A model generated the notes under the pieces. That model ran no database searches, had not been told where the DNA came from, and worked only from the letters and a program-made list of their open reading frames with translations. Source: Apostichopus japonicus (taxonomy: Eukaryota; Echinodermata; Holothuroidea; Aspidochirotida; Stichopodidae). From it: a stretch of DNA of 64,000 nt. Location of the stretch: NCBI RefSeq assembly GCF_037975245.1, contig NC_092574.1, forward strand, positions 22,250,713-22,314,712. The letters run 5' to 3'. A program made the translations under genes and the position numbers. Shown piece by piece: positions 34,801 through 49,800 of the stretch; within the stretch, counting starts at the first letter, position 1; the number at the start of each line of letters is the position of its first letter.

Positions 34801-37800
34801 AACACAAGTTCTCAATATACTACGTGCAAGCAAGGCAAAATGGAGAGAGGGTAAGGGGGGGTGGGGGAAGACCCCAAAACACTTATCCACCATTGGACCC
34901 TAATCACTTATCTTTCGGCTTGATACACAATACACCCTTTACTCATTTCCCTATTGGTAAAATCTGTTGCTTCTTGAATACTTCCTATAAAATTGTAGCT
35001 TCTCCTTCAAGATTTAGCCAAATCGTGGATACTCAGGAAAAAAATGTTAATCATATAAACTGATATATCTTCACAATTCATAAAATTTTGACTTCCTATT
35101 CAAGATTGAAATCTTACTGCCGCTGATTGAGTGAAACAGACGGCGTTCCCCATTATCGACAAGTCGTCAACTTTTGAAACTCACCGCAAGAGAACTCTAG
35201 TATTCGATCGGGTGACGTACTGGTGCAAGAAAAGAGCTGGTGTTTGAACTCATCCAATGGTTGCATTGTACCCCCTGCGATAACCACTGACCTGGCCTTG
35301 GTGACAACTTCATCAAAATGAACTGCTGGATTGAGTAGTAAGAACTTCATACTGGCCTGACTCAGCAGCTCTGTGACCCCAAAAACAAAATCAGAGAAAC
35401 TTTCCTCAAAGAATTAGCAAGTGTCTAGTTGAGTAGAATCCACACATACATGAGGGTGGGGGGGGGGTAGTTCTGAGGTGATTCACTCAGATAATGCTCA
35501 ACCAATTTCAACTTACTTGTGACCTTTTTCCGACGATTTACAAAGAAATTAGGGAAAAAACGAATATAGGAAAAAAGGGCTCAAAAAGATTGAGACAGGC
35601 ACAAGATTTGGATGGGGGGGGAGTTGGGGGGGACCTAGTATGCTATACATATGTACTATTATTTTTAAGAAGAAACCTGTCATATTTTAAGGATGGATTT
35701 TACCAAACACAGATGGTTGTGTGCCATTACTAAAATGCACATAGTTTCATGTTTGTAGCAGATTCTCTCAAATGACCAGAATACAGGGGCAATTCATGCT
35801 GTTTCAGGAAATCAGCTAGTAATGAGTCGATGCATCTCATTAGTCCATTAGGCTACATGCATGTACATCTGTTCTGAAGATATCCCAAACTGACCTGCAC
35901 CTGGATATTTTCTTCTAAGGTATAATATATATGTTAAAAGGAGACACAAACCCGAGACATCATTATTTAAGTCAGATAAAGAAAATTGTCATGAACAATG
36001 TTCCAAGAACAGCTAAAGATAATAATCATAATAATAATAATAATAATTCCATTTGGGAGATATCACAAATGTTATGTTTCTTCACAAACAAGGCTGAAGA
36101 CTCGCCCAAGTCCAAGACGACACCACTGAGCCAAATATGCTTTAATGTTTAAATGTTTTTTTTTCTTTATCTTTTTGAAATGTTTATATTCTACAACAGA
36201 GATGGGTGTTCCAGACAATTATTCTTAAATATTGAGTCTGGTTATATGACCTAGTGATGCCATTGAAAGTATGGAATGAAAACTGTTAACATTCTCCTTT
36301 GAAAGTATGAAACAAAAACTGTAAACATTCTACCTTGAAAGTATGAAAAGAAAAATTGTTACCTCTATCTTGAGAGTATGAAATAAAACTGTTTACATTC
36401 TACTTTGAAAGTCAGAAACAAAAACTGTAAACATTCTACGTTGAAAGTATGAAAAGAAAAACTGTTCACATTCTACCTTGAAAGTATGAAAAGAAAAACT
36501 GTTTACAGTCTATGTTGAGAGTATGAAAGACAAACTGTTAACATTCTACCTTGAGAGTATGAAACAAAAACTGATAACATTCTACGTTGAAAGTATGAAA
36601 AGAAAAACTGTTCACATTCTACCTTGAAAGTATGAAAAGAAAAACTGTTTACAGTCTATGTTGAGAGTATGAAAGACAAACTGTTAACATTCTACCTTGA
36701 GAGTATGAAACAAAAACTGATAACATTCTACGTTGAAAGTATGAAAAGAAAAACTGTTCACATTCTACCTTGAAAGTATGAAAAGAAAAACTGTTTACAG
36801 TCTATGTTGAGAGTATGAAAGACAAACTGTTAACATTCTACCTTGAGAGTATGAAACAAAAACTGATAACATTCTACGTTGAAAGTATGAAAAGAAAAAA
36901 TTGTTACCTCTATCTTGAGAGTATGAAATAAAACTGTTTACATTCTACTTTGAAAGTCAGAAACAAAAACTGTAAACATTCTACCTTGAAAGTATGAAAC
37001 AAAAACTGATAACATTCTACGTTGAAAGTATGAAAAGAAAAACTGTTCACATTCTACCTTGAAAGTATGAAAAGAAAAACTGTTTACAGTCTATGTTGAG
37101 AGTATGAAAGACAAACTGTTAACATTCTACCTTGAGAGTATGAAACAAAAACCAAACAGAAAGTAAACGGTTACAGATCCCAGTGGCAATATGACATCAC
37201 AGATATATAAAAGTGACAGCCCCCCAGATATGACTTTTAAACTGTGATATCTCCCAAATGTAACAAGTAACTGTTACTGGTAGTTCTTCTTCACATAGAT
37301 CTCTGTCATATAAACTAAAGATGATGGTCTCAAATTAACATTTTAATGACATGCAAATTGCAAAAAAAGAAAATTTGCAACATTTTGGGAGTCTTGTAAT
37401 ATTGTTTAGTACCTCCCCAAAATGTATTCTAATCAAGCTAGGAAATGACAGAAAAAAAAGGCAAGCTTAACTCTCAAAAGCTGTTTCAATACCATGCTAT
37501 ATTTTCTGCTATGAAATACCAAGACAAACTTTCATGCCAAACAATAAAGAAGTGATAAAAAAGGAAAATGAAAAGAAAGAAAAGAAGAAAAAAGGACACA
37601 TGAAATGTACCTTTCTTGTATATGACAACCCTTCCATCCCTGTCAGCGTTAGTTAAGGCTTGCAGAAAGCTCTGAATATGCATGAGAGGGGAGGATGCCT
37701 CCATAGATTCACAGGAAGATCCACCTGAGCCAAATGGAAAAAAAAGGACAGAATGGTTTGGTGCTTGTGGAGACATTTGTATGTCAACCAAAGACTGTCA

Positions 37801-40800
37801 GGTTGCTGGTAAAACTTCCTAAATTACTTCAACTATATTAGTCTTCTGTGGCATTGTTACAGTTCTTTGGTACTATCAGTCTTCTGTAGGACTACTAATG
37901 ATCTGTTTGACTGATAGTGTCCTGTACCACCATTAGTGTTCTGTGGCATTGTTACAGTTCTGTGGTACTATCAGTCTTCTGTAGGACTACTAATGATCTG
38001 CTTGACTGATAGTGTCCTGTACCACCATTAGTGTTCTGTGGCATTGTTACAGTTCTGTGGTACTATCAGTCTTCTGTAGGACTACTAATGATCTGTTTGA
38101 CTGATAGTGTCCTGTACCACCATTAGTGTTCTGTGGCATTGTTACAGTTCTGTGGTACTATCAGTCTTCTGTAGGACTGCTAATGATCTGATTGTCTGAT
38201 GGTGTCCTGTACCACCATTAGTGTTCTGTGGCATTGTTACAGTTCTGTGGTACTATCAGCCTTATGTAGGACTACTAATGATCTGTTGACTGATAGTGTC
38301 CTGTACCACCATTAGTGTTCTGTGACATTGTTACAGTTCTGTGGTACTATCAGTCTTCTGTAGGACTACTAATGATCTGTTTGAATGATAGTGTCCTGTA
38401 CCACCATTAGTGTTCTGTGACATTGTTACAGTTCTGTGGTACTATCAGTCTTCTGTAGGACTACTAATGATCTGTTTGACTGATAGTGTCCTGTACCACC
38501 ATTAGTGTTCTGTGGCATTGTTACAGTTCTGTGGTACTATCAGCCTTATGTAGGACCACTAATGATCTGTTTGACTGATAGTGTCCTGTACCACCATTAG
38601 TGTTCTGTGGCATTGTTGCAGTTCTGTGGTACTATCTGTCCTATGTAGGACTACTAATGATCTGTTGACTGATAGTGTCCTGTACCACCATTAGTGTTCT
38701 GTGGCATTGTTACAGTTCTGTGGTACTATCAGTCTTCTGTAGGACTACTAATGATCTGTTTGACTGATGGTGTCCTGTATCACCATTAGTGTTCTGTGGC
38801 ATTGTTACAGTTCTGTGGTACTATCAGTCTCCTGTAGGACTATCAATAATATTCTTTAAATGTCTGGACACTGATAGTGTTCTGGAAGACTGTATGTGTA
38901 TTGCAGGACTGTTAGTGTTCCTCCCCTCCTGATGTTACTCTGAGAAACAGTAAGGATCATGTTGTAGACTAGTGTACTGTGACCTTAATTATGCTGTTAG
39001 AATGTAAGGGTTCTGTGCTAGACTAGTGTACTGTGAATCATGATCATTCTGTTAGAATGTAAGGGTTCTGTGCGAGTGGAAGACTAGTGTACTGTGAATC
39101 TCGATCATTCTGTTAGAATGTAAGGGTTCTGTGCGAGTGGAAGACTAGTGTACTGTGATCTTAATTATGCTGTTATAATGTATGAGTTCTGTGGTAGACT
39201 AGTGTACTGTGAATCTTGATCATTCTGTTTGAATGTAAGGGTTCTGTGCGAGTGGAAGACTAGTGTACTGTGATATTAATTATGCTGTTATAATGTAAGA
39301 GTTCTGTGGTAGACTAGTGTACTGTGAATCTTGATCATTATGTTAGAATGTAAGGGTTCTGTGCGAGTGGTAGACTAGTGTACTGTGAATCTTGATCATT
39401 ATGTTAGAATGTAAGGGTTCTGTGCGAGTGGTAGACTAGTGTACTGTGAATCTTGATCATTCTGTGTGAATGTAAGGGTTCTGTGCGAGTGGTAGACTAG
39501 TATACTGTGAATCTCGATCATTCTGTCAGAATGTAAGGGTTCTGTGTGAGTGGTAGACTAGTGTACTGTGACCTTAATTATGCTGTTATAATGTAAGGGT
39601 TCTGTGTGAGTGGTAGACTAGTGTACTGTGACCTTAATTATGCTGTTAGAATGTAAGGGTTCTGTGCGAGTGGTAGACTAGTGTACTGTGAATCTTGATC
39701 ATTCTGTTTGAATGTAAGGGTTCTGTGCGAGTGGTAGACTAGTGTACTGTGAATCTCGATCATTCTGTCAGAATGTAAGGGTTCTGTGTGAGTGGTAGAC
39801 TAGTGTACTGTGAATCTTGATCATTTTGTTTGAATGTAAGGGTTCTGTGTGAGTGCTAGACTAGTGTACTGTGACCTTAATTATGCTGTTATAATGTAAG
39901 GGTTCTGTGCTAGACTAGTGTACTGTGAATCCTGATCATTCTGTTAGAATGTAAGGGTTCTGTGCGAGTGGTGCATTTCTTCACCTGCTTCATCTTTGAT
40001 GTTTTTCTCGTTCTTCAAGCCTTTCTGCAGCTGTTGCTCCTTTATCTGTTTTAGGAAGTTGGACATTCCCATCGCTTGGGATGATTCTTTGATATCCCCC
40101 ACCAACTTCACCTCTGAGTCCATTTTCTTTTCCACAAAACCGTTGAGCTTTCAAGAAAAGAGATAGATGTAGATTCGTAACTTTTGTAACATTGCAAAAT
40201 TCCAAACAAACCAATCAAACAGTGTTTATCAGTCACACAACATTGATGCTTTTATTGCTACCGATGTTGTCTGCTTGGTCGTGCCATATCAACAGTTTTA
40301 AGAACACTGCTAGTATGTATTGTAGTCCATTTCTTAATGAATTACAACATGTTGAAATAAGTGGGGCACGTGACAAACTAAATGAAATGATCCTTTTCAT
40401 GGTGAGGCATTGAACACATAGTCCCAGAGGCCTTAAGGGTTCCACCAGTTTCATGGAAGTATCATTGTTACCAATAAAACAGTGATCCATTTTGATTGGT
40501 GAAGCATCAATAACATTCCTTTCAACCCACAACATCAACATTTAAACTTTGCCTTCAACACCCAGATGTAAATATGTCTAACCAAATTTGCAGATAACAA
40601 CAGGGACAGATGTTGTTATGCATATACTTAAGTGATAAATTTAACTCTCAATCCCGTCCTTGTGGTGTAGTGAGAAATAATTTCACTGCCTCCTACAGGA
40701 AAGTGACATTATCTGCTTGTAGTATTCATGGGACTAGTACCAAAATGCAATCAGCTGCTATAAATATTAGCCTGGAATATGTGCTGTTGAGGTATTATTG

Positions 40801-43800
40801 AGATAGCATTGCTAATGCTGCTAGAGGATACACAGTGAGGGTAAAATCAACCTTCATTATTCATGACTGTTTTTCGCATTGGTACTTTTTAACATTTTTC
40901 CTTCCAATCTTTTTTAGTTTTCTGTTGATATTAAGCGAGAAACAACATTTACCTTATGGGAAATCTTGCTTCTCTGACAATACCGTTGGAGCTGGAAATG
41001 AGGACGGAACAATAACATCAAAAAAAAAAACTGGTTAAACAGTTGAAGATGTGAGAAGGTATTCATGTTTTTATCATAAAGGTGCTAGGTTTTTGGGGGT
41101 ATAACTGCTTTTTTTTTTTTTACTTATAAAATCAGAAAATTTAAATTGAAACTGAGTTAGTCTATAAAGTAAGGTTGAATTGTTGATTTAATTGTTGAGA
41201 TACTGGAATCTTCCTTGTTTCTAACAGGCCCTTACCTTAAAGAAGTTAATATTATCAAGCTTTGCCTCAAAGAGAAAGTCATTGATTGTAAGCAGCGTGG
41301 TAGATGATCCTGGTTTTGCCTCCTGATTCGTAGCTGGAGTTGAGGCGGGTTTACTCCCTAGTGCACCGATGAAGGCCGTTAGTACCTGTAATATCTGTTT
41401 GATGTACATCAAGTTCTTGGCTTTGAGTCTACTCCTATGTCAAGACACAGAAATAGTCAAGTCACTTCAGGGAAGAGAACTTCCATAGAAGTAACCGTTA
41501 ATCTAGTGACACTCTTTCTGCAAATTCATTGCAAGCAACTTAACATCAACTTTAATGGTAAAAAAAGATAAAGAAAGATTAAAAAATGACCAAATTATGA
41601 AACCAAACTTAAAGCTAATTTACACCAGTTGCTGTATGAAAGCAGGTAGTTTGGAAAAAAAAAAACTGCATATTGTGGGTTTTTTGCCAATGATGTAATA
41701 GTTGACCTCATTGAGCAAACCCTGTTACTTCAATTTGGATGGCAGACCCTACAACCATATTAATCCCTTGGCCTTGGATGGTAGACCCTACAGCCATATT
41801 CCCTAAGCTGTCTATTGTTCATTACCGGTGCTGTGGCCGAGTGGATAAAGGTGGTGGCATTTGATGCAGTGAGGCGTAGCAATCAGTATACCCGGCCAGG
41901 TCATGGTAAGGTGGGTTTTTCATCCAGTATTCCTTGATCATAAAAGCTTCACTTTTAATCTCGTCATTTTTTTTTCAATTCAACCAAATAAATGGTTTCC
42001 TATTTTTAGCACAATAAGCTCAGCTGTCTGGCCAATTAACTTCGATAGCAGCTTTCATTCAATGCGCAATAAGTCGGTTAGGTCTTGGCATATGTTCTAA
42101 GAAAGTTTATTTTTTCAAATATTTTGCAGGTTTTGAAAGGAACGGACTTTCTCAAAGCATGCAACATCTGTTGTGAAACTAATCTAAAAAAAAATAACAA
42201 AATTCTGTACTCTTTTACTGTACACAGTGCAACACTATAAGTACACCATCATTCTTTAATACTCTTAAGTTAACATTCCCTGTTAAGATAATGGCTTGTG
42301 TATCTCGTAGAAAATTTAGTATCACAATTTACTATAAAGGTAAACATGCAATAATGAAGTTAAATCAGTTAAAAACCACAAAGACTAGAAATGCAATGAA
42401 TTTTCTTTGTTCTTAAGTTGGTTATTTTGAAGGTTACCATTAAAAATATTTGCATGTGACAAGAAGAATCTGTAACTCACTTGTACCGATGCATGTACTG
42501 ACCGAGTTGAGAGAAGGCTTTATTGACCTGTTGGGATTGACGAAGGAAGAATCACTTATTGTACAAAATTGGACAACATCGCATGTCAATATCGCATGTC
42601 AATAATTCAAACACCCTACGAAAGAATTGTTTGCAAATCTCACCAGGAATGCTTAGAAATATGTTCCTCTTTCACCAATAAAAATTAACATTCCCACCCA
42701 TTATCCTTCTAAAGAAACCAAATGTCAATTTAACAAAACTGGTTGCATTTTACAGCCCAAATTTCTTCCTCTACGCCCACCAGACTCCCTCAAGTTGTTT
42801 GTAAGAACTCCATGAAAGAAGAAATCTTCATATCGAAGAAGGTGCAAATGTTTGAAGTCTAGCGATTAGCGTCCAAAGTAACAAACAGTAAAATCTCAGC
42901 CCAGATTCTCATATCTTAAGAATAAGAAGCTAGGCTTGCTTTATATGTGGCTATGAAAGTGATAGGCTTAGAGTAAGCATTCATGTTTGCTTTAAAATGC
43001 ATCAGATTTTCATGTCACCTTCCTTTAAAACATTCCTTACAAACCTGACCATGAAGTGACAAATTTTTTAGAAATTTTCATGGCAAGAGAAGATTCACAT
43101 CAAACACAACCAGCACTTAATCTTGAGTAGCTCTTCACATTACCGCGATATCTGTATGTTTGAATTAATCTTTCTTGAATTATTGCTGACGTATTTAACA
43201 TGAATAGGATGAAGAGACAATGCAATATATCTACTGCCTTACTGTTCCATTGTTGTACATCTACTGCCTTAACTGTTCCATTGTAATTTATCTACTGCCT
43301 TAACTGTTCCATTATAATGTATCTACTGCCTTAACTGTTACATTATAATGTATCTACTGCCTTGACTGTTCCATTGTTATATATCTACTACCTTAACTGT
43401 TCCATTGTTATATATATACTACCTTAACTGTTCCATTATATTGTATCAACTTCCTTAACTGTTCCATTGTAATATATCTACTGCCTTAAATGTTCCATTG
43501 TAATGTATCTACTGCCTTAACTATTCCATTATAATGTATCTACTGCCTTAACTCTTCTATTACAATGTATCTAATGCCTTAACTGTTCCATTATAATGTA
43601 TCTGCTGCCCATTGTAACATATCTACTGCCTTAACTGTTCCATTGTAATGTATCTACTGCCTTAACTGTTCCATTGTTGATCACTTCCTCGGCTGATAAC
43701 TGACTAATTGCACCTCCTTGTGACATACTGCAATGGCATGATGGATGTTTCTTGCAATTTAACACAATTCTGTAAATTTTCGGTCATTAAATTGAGTAGA

Positions 43801-46800
43801 ATGACAGAATGAGTTTCTGCATATTGCGATCATTGTTATTCTTCTTCTTAGAGAAAGACATTTGAAGATGGGTGAAACCGTGATTCCTGCAGAAGAAAGT
43901 AAAAGATTTTGGGTATACCTGTCTCCCAGACACTTCCACGCTGTGGACACTAGATATGGTCTCCAGGAGGTTGTGTGCTTCATCTATGATGACAATGTTT
44001 CCATCCAATTTGATACCGCACGCCTCCCTCGTAGATTTGTGAAGCAAAATGTTGTAAGGTAAAACCACGATCTACAAAAGCAAGATGTGCTTTTAGAGAA
44101 CCTACTTCCGCAGATTATTTTATGCTGTTTTCTGTACGAGCAGCGGTTCGCAAACGATTAGGCCCACTACCCAGAATCTTCCACGAGGACTGCCCCATGA
44201 CCCACCAGATCCCCATCACCCCTCAGAATCGATGTTTCGTAATTCATGAAAATTAGCCGGGACTTATAGAATTGATGTTAATATATGAAATGACTTTATA
44301 ATCGATCTCGGCTGGCAAGCTCTCGATGACTGTAGATTAATTTTCCAATGTCTGGAAAAATCCAACGACCCACCGAATATTTCTGCAACCCACTTTTTGG
44401 GGGTTGCACCCTACAGCTTGAAGACCATTTGATGTAAAGATAGATTAGTACCATATGCAGTGTCATTCATCTGAGAAATTGACCTAACTATAACAGAATC
44501 AGTTCATACAACATAGCTAGCATTGCCCTTGTGGTACTTCATTCAATCCATCACACTTCTTTATGTTTTACCAGTTTGAAACTTTGTCAAAAACAAAAAA
44601 CAATCATGTCTTGGGAACTTGGGAATCACATGTTTATCATACTAATACTATCTTCATGCTATATTTATATATTAAGTAATTACATGTTTAGCTAAATTCT
44701 TTATGAACTAGGACAATGTTATCCTGTCTAGTTATTACTCCTTAAAGTATCTGTATCATTCTGCTCATTCAACTTGTGTTTATAATTTTCTTCTTTACCA
44801 GGGAGTCTTCTACTCTGTTAAGCCAAATTCAGGCTTTATAGAAGACTTCCTTTCACATTGTAATTTTTTTGTGATAAAACAAATCATTAACAAACAAATA
44901 AAACAAATTGTGATAACATGCCTTGATGCATGTCTACTGCCCTGTGTGTGAAAGACCATGATACTGCCATACATACACAGCTGGCAACTCTTATCAAAGA
45001 AACTTTCTTTCAGCAATTCCTCTTTAATACAATACCTTCCTACAAATATTTTTCTTTTCAAGTGTGCCCTGACCTCTTCAGAATTAGGAATTTTTAATAG
45101 TCAATGGGTTTATAGATTTTGTCTACTTTCCCCTAAAGCCTTCTTAATCCCAACAGATTATCAGCTCTTACAGTTCAGTGGACAAGAACCCTCCTCAGTT
45201 ATATGTAGGTATCAATAAAGAGACCCTTCTTTGTAAACGGCGACCACTGGTATGCAAATAATAACCACTCCCAACGTTGATTCAAATCTGAAGTGAATTT
45301 TTGTGCCATGCACATATTATTGGTGTTCACAACTTGTGTTTCGGTGTAAAGTCTTAATGGGTAATCGACAGAGAGCATACAAACTATTAAAAGAACATCT
45401 TGACTTTCAAGATTTTAATTTCTTCTTTGTTTTAAATCATGGCCTTCCTGTTTGACAGCAAAATGTTGAGATGTCCAACATGGTTATGTTTGTTTCAGTA
45501 TGACTAAATGGCAAGGATATGTAACATATGCTAATTCTTACTTGAGAAAAAGGCACAGCATGTCTTGTTCCATAATATGGACATGCCTTGATTTCCTTCC
45601 CAGAATCCACCAGTTGTTCAATGTCTAGAGGTTCCATAGCGAGCTTGTCTTTAAATTCCTCTAGTCTAGCTTGATTGTAATACGGGCAACTGGTGGAGGT
45701 GGCTCGCCTCCGTTTTGCGGTTCCTGAATCTTCTTCCGATTTCTTGGGTACTAGATGAAAGAGCAGGAAATGTAATTTCTAGAAGCTCCAATATCACGCT
45801 CCTACAAAATCATTTTCACAACATTTATTTCATACACTGATTTGCTATATGAACACTTTATACTTGTAATGTAATGTAAATATTTGCTCTTATGTTTTAA
45901 TTATTCCTTTTTATTCTTTGTATTGCTATTTTTAGTTACCTGGTGCAATTTTTGGTATTGTTTGATATCTTTTAGGTATTTATTTCTGTACAGCGCTTTG
46001 AGATTTTATTGGAAAGCACTTTATAAATAGCACATATTATTATTATTATTACTAGTCGTCATCAATAACAACCCCCACCCAACTGGTCCCCTTTTCGACA
46101 CCACACCCTCCACAAATCTGACAGACAGTACCGTTACATACCTATGATGTCTTCCAGCCATATATTCATACCATTTAGATCAGTTTTTTGGAAATATATG
46201 CAAATAACTTTAATAGATCAGAAGACAAACCACTGTTGGCATGACAACCTACGACAATAGGAGCACTGACATTTAACACATCCGCCCCATCTTGATATCT
46301 CAAAGATTTTTTTTTCTTTTTGCACCGTTTCTCTCAGGTATCAAGTTTGGAATGGAACAACAAACAAAAGAACAAACAAACAAACGAACGAACGAACCCC
46401 CCCCCAAAAAAAATCACGTACTTTGAAAATTGTATGCATGGGCTGATCACAATAGCTAAATCCCAATATGCTCTAGCACCCCCAACTTGGTACACAATTA
46501 GCTACAGACCTTTTAGCTCAAACTCAAAAGGTCTAAGTAGCTTTTCTAAGCCCAATTTTATACAATATTTAGCTCAAATTCAAAAGGCCTTAGAAATCAG
46601 ATTTTCTAAGCCCAAGTTTATACTCTTTGTCAATAATTGACCCCTATTTTCCTAAATCAGATGTTTTTCAATCTCTACCTGTTTTGTTCCTCTGCATATC
46701 TAGGCACCTATCGTTGATCAAGGTCAGGGATTTCAGTTTTCGCACGGTTGGGTTAATGCACAGAGTCTGTGGAAATAAAAGGAATAGACGTCACACAACA

Positions 46801-49800
46801 ACTCAGAGAATAATATAAATAATATAAATCAACAGTTTAAAGTGCACTGAAGCAGATACTCTCTTAAGAGACGCCTTTGCATGCAAAATACCAGAGGTGC
46901 TGGAGCATGTCCAGCCAATCAGGGTGGAAGAATAGTGATCAAAAGAGCTTTAATTAAGCCCACGCATGGAACTGTTATCCTTAAATGGAGAGATGGAAAC
47001 ATTCCAAAGTGAATACACTGACGACATAACTATTATGAGTACTAAATATGGCCATTTTAGCTATTTATTCAATCGATTAATTCAATTAATTGATAAATCA
47101 ATAATCAATAAATAAATTCATTTAATTCAAGTAGTGTTCACAACAAGAACTTCACAAGGTGGGGGGGGGGGGATGGCCGTTCCACTTAGTTGAGCTGTTG
47201 GAGCTACTTAGTGCATATTTTGTTTAGACTGCATATAACTGTTGTATATTATCAATGGTTTGTGGTATTTTGTATCATTCATTGTATCAATGTTCTTTGT
47301 ATTTTGTATCATTCATTGTATTGCTCACCGCAGATTTGTAATTCCCTCCTGGGATTCAATAAAGCTGACTTACTTACTTACATACTAGAAAAAGGAAAAC
47401 AAGTAAGGAAGAAAGAAATAAAAAAAACACCAAAATAATCTTCACCTGTCTTGATCCGAGGTTGGTTAATCGTACTTCCCCACCGAACGGACTTTTTCTG
47501 ACTTCATGGACAAACTGACTCAGCTGTGAATGTGTTCTACTGCAGTAATAAACCTGAAGATAGAAGAAGAAGTGGTTTCCAGATATTCCATCAGACCACA
47601 CACAAAGACAAGAAGTCGACATTCCCGGGAGTGCCCTCCCACCGGACCCAACAAAAACTTTATAAACTTAATCCCTTTGATGGATATCTATACACAGACT
47701 CCCCTACATGTCTGCACTCTAAAAGCACTCTACCTTCTACCATGAAAAAAAAAAGTAACTCTTAAAGATTAGCAAAATGAAAACAAGAGACATTTTACAA
47801 TAGATTTGTGGGACAACAACTGTTCTGTATTATATTAAAACAGTTAACAACAAATCTTTCATGAGGATTAGTTGGGCTGACAAAGAAACAGAACAGGGCA
47901 ACGTTTAATGGTCGTCCAGTCATCCACATTTCTGTTCACACAACCAGTTTTTGGAGGTGTCCGACATAAAGCTGTTCACAACCAAATTCAGATTGTATTG
48001 TAAGTAAATACCACCACATGGATAAAATAACAACAGGTATCGCTCTCCAGCCATCACTTTTCCAGAAAGTGAAATAAATAGAACATAGTGGTAAGCCTAT
48101 GATCCACCTGAAGGCACACAGCTGGTGTTCTATTCACACAAACTACACATCCCCTCCCACTGTGTAAGTATTGGCTTTTCTTTGGTTGCTTGGCGGCAAG
48201 TTTTTTCGGACAATCAAACTTTGCTTCTCCAGTAAACCGACCAGGTAAGTTCCCGTTTATTGCAGGGCCAAAAAAAAAAAAAAAATCTCAACGGTTCGCC
48301 CTGTGGAGCAACGCAAATCTTACAACCAGCTTTATGCAAACTGAAGTTATCTTATCACATTATCATGCCAGTCCATCCTTTATTTTTTATTTTTTTCTCC
48401 TTTCAGAAGGATTACCTTTGTGAGCTCGTCGGTGTTAACCTTGCCTTCCTCCTCATCGCTGCCTCCATCTTCCGTTTCTTGGTCACTGGTGTAGTCGGCC
48501 ACCAAGATCTCATCGTCATCCTCCACCTTACCATCTCCGGGGGGATTAATTTCAACTTCTGCATCCTCTCTAGAGTCTGGAGACGGCTTCTGCGAATGTT
48601 TGAAGGGTCATGTTAACGCGATCTCTATGTGGTTAATACATGACACATGAAATTTCTTACCCTTTAGGGTTTGGTCAAGATCGTCAGCCAATGTGGAGGC
48701 GAACATGCCGACTATGAACCTTGTCTCTCTTTTGTGATTCAATCCAACATACACATAAACATATTTTTTTTTTTCTGTTTGTACATCTCAATCATTTGAT
48801 TGTAGAAAGACAATTGAATGTGTATATATACTGTATAATCAAATTATTACATGTTGTGCTATCAAACAGCGTGAACCCAAAACCATGTTTCCCTTTCCTA
48901 CACATTGAAGGAAATTGCTGCAGGTCATGTGAGTTATAAATTTGAGATGTGTCAAAGTATTGTAGAGTGATCTTGTCAAGTTTGAAGTTGTAAGTCAAAG
49001 GACCTGGAGTGATAATGATACAAACAAATGTATTAAAAACTAATGGCTACCCCTGTATCACCACGACCACTATTAGAACATTTAGCCCGCCACCTCTGCC
49101 CCTTCCTACACTTCTCTTCATCTCTACCCCCTGCCAATATTTCTTCTCCAATCTGCATCATCTTCCATCCTCAACTAAGATACTTGTATTAAAAAGGGAG
49201 TTGCTTCTGTTGTACACTAAACCTTTGCTAGTACACACTACAGCACTTTGGTATAATATCACCCAACAGTTAAAAAAATTGTACAAAGTGAACCCAAAAG
49301 TACACCATACTGACTTGTTTACCAAAAAACAAAAAGGTAAAACACCTTTCTATACAATCGCTCTTCCATTATACGTATAACTATTGAAATCAAATTGAAT
49401 GAAATAGTAGTTATGACTATTGAAAAAACTGAAATGGCAAATACCACAACAACAAAAACTTACCGAAAAGTTTTCACGACTCACCAGTTTCCTTTTCTTT
49501 GACTTGGCCTTGCTCTTTAATTCTCTCAGTTTAGTCTCTCTTCGCTTCAACAATTCTCTTTTTGCCTAATCAAGAAATATAAAAGGAACAAAATTGGGGT
49601 TGAACTGCAAGGTTCAGTAGTCTCTAATTGGCTTTTTGGGAGGAGTAGAAAAATCTTTTAGGATGCGGTCATGCAAATAGGTTATTTTAATTCAGAACAG
49701 AAATAAACAGAAATCAATATGGCAAAAATTGAAAAGAGCTTTGAAAGAATGAAAAACTATTGACTAGCAACTAGAAATATTGTCATCAATAAACAGACAA

